In this document: piece after piece, positions 14,488-16,432 of the stretch
Numbering within the stretch: the stretch's first letter is position 1
Layout of the letters: every line of letters begins with the position of its first letter
From: JALCLA01 sp965653565
GTDB lineage: Bacteria; Pseudomonadota; Gammaproteobacteria; Xanthomonadales; Xanthomonadaceae
Assembly (NCBI GenBank): GCA_965653565.1
Contig: CBFHAI010000078.1
Coordinates: 1 to 16,432, forward strand
Length of the DNA: 16,432 nt
Direction of reading: 5' to 3'
Made by a program: the position numbers and the translations under genes
The notes under the pieces: model-generated
Databases searched by the model: none
The model's input: the letters and a program-made list of their open reading frames with translations, nothing else
What the model was told of the DNA's origin: nothing

Positions 14488-15801
14488 ATGCGTGTTTCGT
14501 CCCTGGCCCCGATGCTGGCCGTCTGTCTTTCCGCGCCATTGCCGGCCGCTACGCTGCCCGGCGACCTCGCGCTCGAAGTGGTGATCGATAACAACGGCGG
14601 CATTGCCCGTCCGATGGTGGTGACGCACGCCGGCGACGGCAGCGGGCGGCTCTTCATCGCCGGCCGCGCCGGCCAGATCTGGATCAAGCCGGCCGCCTCG
14701 CAAACCGTGCTGCCGACGCCTTTTCTCGATATCTCGGCGCTGATTTCCGACATCGACGAAAACGGATTGCTGGGACTGGCGTTCGATCCCGATTACCAAA
14801 CCAATCGCCGCTTCTACGTCAGCTACACCGACAACGACAGCGACAGCGTGATCGCGCGCTACACCGCGAGCCAGGCCAATCCGGATCTCGCCGACCCGGC
14901 CAGTGCCGCGATCTTGATCCGCGTCGATCAGGGTTCGACGAAGCACAAGGGCGGCGATATCCATTTCGGCCTCGATGGTTATCTCTACATCGCTTTCGGC
15001 GATGGCGCCGAGGGTTTCGGCCTCGACGACTGCAACCGCGCGCAGTCGCTCACGCCGCAGGACGTGATCGATAACGACAGCGACAGCGATTGCACCGGCG
15101 ACGCCGGTTTCGCCGGCAATCCCGCATCGCGCGCGCTGATGGGAAAGTTGCTGCGCATCGACGTGGCGGGCACGACGCCGGCCGGCAGCGAAACCTGCGG
15201 CGCGAATGCCGATGGCTCGGCGGACTACGCGACTCCACCGGCCAATCCGTTCGCCGGCAGCAACGGCGGAAGCGGCCGCTGCGATGAAATCTTCGCCTAC
15301 GGCCTGCGAAATCCGTATCGCTTCGGCATCGATCGCCAGACCGGCGACATCTTCATCGGCGACGTCGGCGAGTCGACGATGGAAGAAATCGATTTCATCG
15401 CGGCCGACTCGCCCGGCGCGCTCGATTTCGGCTGGCAGCGCTGCGAAGGCACGCTCGGCGACTGCAGCGATTCGGTCGCACCGATCCTCACCGACGATCG
15501 CGGCGAAGGCAGCTGCGCGATCACCGGCGGCAAGCGCTATCGCGGTGCGATAGTGGCGCTGCAGGGCCTCTACGTGTTCAGCGATTACTGCACCGGAACG
15601 ATTCGTTTCGCGACCGAAGTGGCCGGTCAGTGGACCGCGGTGCCGTGGCTTTCCGGCGGCTTCGGCCAACACGTGTGTTTCGGCGAAGACGAGGCCGGCG
15701 AGCTGTATGTGTGCGAAATCAACGCGGACCGGGTGAAGCGGTTTGCATCCAATGAAAAACCCGTCGCCGTTTTTGGCGACGGGTTCGAAGGTTCCAACTG
15801 A
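14488..15801 (+). CDS. Secreted PQQ-type sugar dehydrogenase-like protein (GSDH family) with C-terminal GFE motif
   Basis: The 437-residue product has a signal peptide (about 1-21, LAVCLSAPLPAA) and a six-bladed beta-propeller of the glucose/sorbosone dehydrogenase family, which oxidises aldoses with PQQ in the periplasm or outside the cell. Family motifs include ENGLLGLAFDPDY, KHKGGDIHFGLDGYLYIAFGDG, the Arg-containing YGLRNPYRFGIDRQTGDIFIGDVGE and a calcium-rich DNDSDSD loop. The substrate cannot be read from sequence, and some family members do not use glucose. The last residues are VFGDGFEGSN, the motif shared with the FG-GAP and TSP3-like proteins. The start at 14488 gives the signal peptide, with GCCGAGG upstream as a weak ribosome binding site. 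The end of the gene overlaps a terminator for the convergent gene. Confidence 0.9.
   Translation: MRVSSLAPMLAVCLSAPLPAATLPGDLALEVVIDNNGGIARPMVVTHAGDGSGRLFIAGRAGQIWIKPAASQTVLPTPFLDISALISDIDENGLLGLAFDPDYQTNRRFYVSYTDNDSDSVIARYTASQANPDLADPASAAILIRVDQGSTKHKGGDIHFGLDGYLYIAFGDGAEGFGLDDCNRAQSLTPQDVIDNDSDSDCTGDAGFAGNPASRALMGKLLRIDVAGTTPAGSETCGANADGSADYATPPANPFAGSNGGSGRCDEIFAYGLRNPYRFGIDRQTGDIFIGDVGESTMEEIDFIAADSPGALDFGWQRCEGTLGDCSDSVAPILTDDRGEGSCAITGGKRYRGAIVALQGLYVFSDYCTGTIRFATEVAGQWTAVPWLSGGFGQHVCFGEDEAGELYVCEINADRVKRFASNEKPVAVFGDGFEGSN
15754..15785 (-). terminator. Intrinsic terminator for the TSP3-like gene, inside the end of the dehydrogenase gene
   Basis: AACCCGTCGCC (15758-15768) and GGCGACGGGTT (15775-15785) form a perfect 11-bp stem with a 6-base loop. 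On the minus strand the stem is followed by further T residues, so GGGTTTTT ends the element: a textbook intrinsic terminator 81 bp after the TSP3-like stop. On the plus strand the same bases are codons for KPVAVFGDGF of the dehydrogenase. A T-rich tail is missing on the plus strand. Confidence 0.75.
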
Positions 15802-15816
15802 ATGTTGCTAGGGAAG

Positions 15817-15844
15817 GCGATCGCGAAGGGCAACTCGCGATCGC
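15817..15844. terminator. Second hairpin between the convergent genes
   Basis: GCGATCGCGA (15817-15826) and TCGCGATCGC (15835-15844) form a perfect 10-bp stem with an 8-base loop. It lies 15 bases after the dehydrogenase stop and 22 bases after the TSP3-like stop on the other strand. It lacks a T-tract, and may help stop or stabilise transcripts from either side. Confidence 0.5.
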
Positions 15845-15866
15845 GCTTCTCCGGGAGGCGCCGGCC

Positions 15867-16432
15867 TTACTCGAAGCCGTTCTTGAAGATCGCGTTCGCG
15901 TCGCAAACCGTTCCCGGAACCAGTGGGCAGACGTCGTCGCCGTTCGGCACTCCGTCGCCGTCATCGTCGCCATCGGCGCCACCGCCGCCGACGCAGTTGG
16001 GGTCCGGGTTGTAGGGGCAGGCATCGTCTTGGTCGGGCGTTCCATCGCCGTCGGCATCGCCGCAATTCGGGTCAGGGTTCTGAGGGCAGGGATCATCGCC
16101 GTTGGGCACGTTGTCGCCGTCATCGTCGTCATCGGCGCCACCGCCGTCGACGCAGTTGGGGGCCGGGTTGTAGGGGCAGGCATCGTCTTCGTCGGGCGTT
16201 CCATCGCCGTCGGCGTCGCCGCAATTCGGGTCAGGGTTCTGAGGGCAGGAATCGTCGCCATTCGGCACGCCGTCGCCGTCATCGTCGTCATCGGCACCAC
16301 CGCCGTCGACGCAGGTGGGGTCCGGGTTGTAGGGGCAGGCATCGTCTTCGTCGGGCGTCCCATCGCCGTCGGCGTCACCGCAATTCGGGTCAGGGTTCTG
16401 AGGGCAGGAATCGTCGCCATTCGGCACGCCGT
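15867..16432 (-). CDS. Thrombospondin type-3-like Ca-binding repeat protein with C-terminal GFE motif (5' end outside window)
   Basis: The frame stays open to the window edge, so the N-terminus, with any signal peptide and further domains, is missing; at least 187 residues are present. They form acidic repeats of 53 residues, each with two DxDGDGxPDxDD calcium loops followed by Cys pairs (CPQNPDPNC and CPYNPDPTC), as in thrombospondin type-3 and OmpA-associated repeats. Such repeats form extended, calcium-stiffened rods outside the cell. The linker between the two half-units is Asp/Gly-rich (GGGADDDDDGDG). The last unit degenerates to CPLVPGTVC, and the protein ends AIFKNGFE, the motif shared with two other exported proteins here. 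The visible Met near 16427 is not a likely start. It converges on the dehydrogenase gene. Confidence 0.82.
   Translation of the reverse strand, partial: GVPNGDDSCPQNPDPNCGDADGDGTPDEDDACPYNPDPTCVDGGGADDDDDGDGVPNGDDSCPQNPDPNCGDADGDGTPDEDDACPYNPAPNCVDGGGADDDDDGDNVPNGDDPCPQNPDPNCGDADGDGTPDQDDACPYNPDPNCVGGGGADGDDDGDGVPNGDDVCPLVPGTVCDANAIFKNGFE
15925..16432. repeat. 159-bp tandem repeat array in the TSP3-like gene
   Basis: The unit is 159 bp (53 codons). The marker ACGCAGTTGG recurs at 15991 and 16150, and as ACGCAGGTGG at 16309, spaced exactly 159 bp; GGGCAG at 15925 and 16084 has the same spacing. About 3.2 units are visible and the array continues past the edge. Copies differ at few bases, which points to recent duplication by slippage or recombination. 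Confidence 0.9.

Noticed and set aside
13070..14539. 489-residue minus-strand ORF
   Set aside because: Antisense shadow of pilU; the sense strand has all ATPase motifs.
15925..16432. CRISPR or intergenic satellite array
   Set aside because: The 159-bp period is in frame and encodes calcium-binding TSP3-like units, so it is a protein repeat.

Overview
The window is GC-rich chromosomal DNA that looks like a gammaproteobacterium of the Xanthomonadales/Lysobacterales, perhaps a Dokdonella- or Rhodanobacter-like relative. This rests on base composition, a type IV pilus retraction ATPase of PilU type, dispersed repeats of the kind seen in that group (an ATTCCCGC...GCGGGAAT hairpin and a GGGAATCGGG inverted repeat), and several secreted proteins with Gly-Phe-Glu C-termini. 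The lineage is an inference; no rRNA or tRNA gene was seen.

Layout. Bases 1-421 are non-coding and repeat-rich. A secreted Cys-containing protein with a probable SH3-like domain (422-1414, +) converges on a secreted seven-repeat FG-GAP beta-propeller protein (1532-3028, -). Next on the minus strand is a two-gene unit: a 63-residue exported Cys-rich peptide (3759-3950) and a membrane-anchored glutaredoxin-like protein (3343-3759), with an intrinsic-terminator-like hairpin inside the start of the second gene. glmS (4361-6184, -) follows, with an unoccupied attTn7 target at its 3' end.

Divergent from glmS is a tight six-gene plus-strand operon (6433-10701) with the gene order of E. coli yjfIJKLMC: DUF2170 protein, PspA/IM30, DUF2491 protein, DUF350 four-helix membrane protein, DUF1190 protein and an ATP-grasp glutathionylspermidine-synthase-like enzyme. 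It probably forms an envelope-maintenance module linking PspA to a membrane protein and an amide ligase. The substrate is not known.

Downstream on the plus strand are a secreted trypsin-like protease resembling lysyl endopeptidases (11002-12843), pilU (13109-14398) with an unusual charged C-terminal tail, and a secreted PQQ-type sugar dehydrogenase-like beta-propeller (14488-15801). The last converges on a thrombospondin type-3-like Ca-binding repeat protein (15867 to the window edge, -) built from 159-bp tandem repeats.

The most notable signal is that three unrelated exported proteins (FG-GAP, PQQ-type dehydrogenase, TSP3-like) all end in [LVI]-F-x-[DN]-G-F-[DE] within a few residues of the stop. 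This could be a C-terminal tag for secretion, processing or surface attachment. The second is the Cys-rich peptide, whose cysteine spacing is exactly mirror-symmetric (3-6-10-6-3) and which is coupled to the glutaredoxin-like gene.
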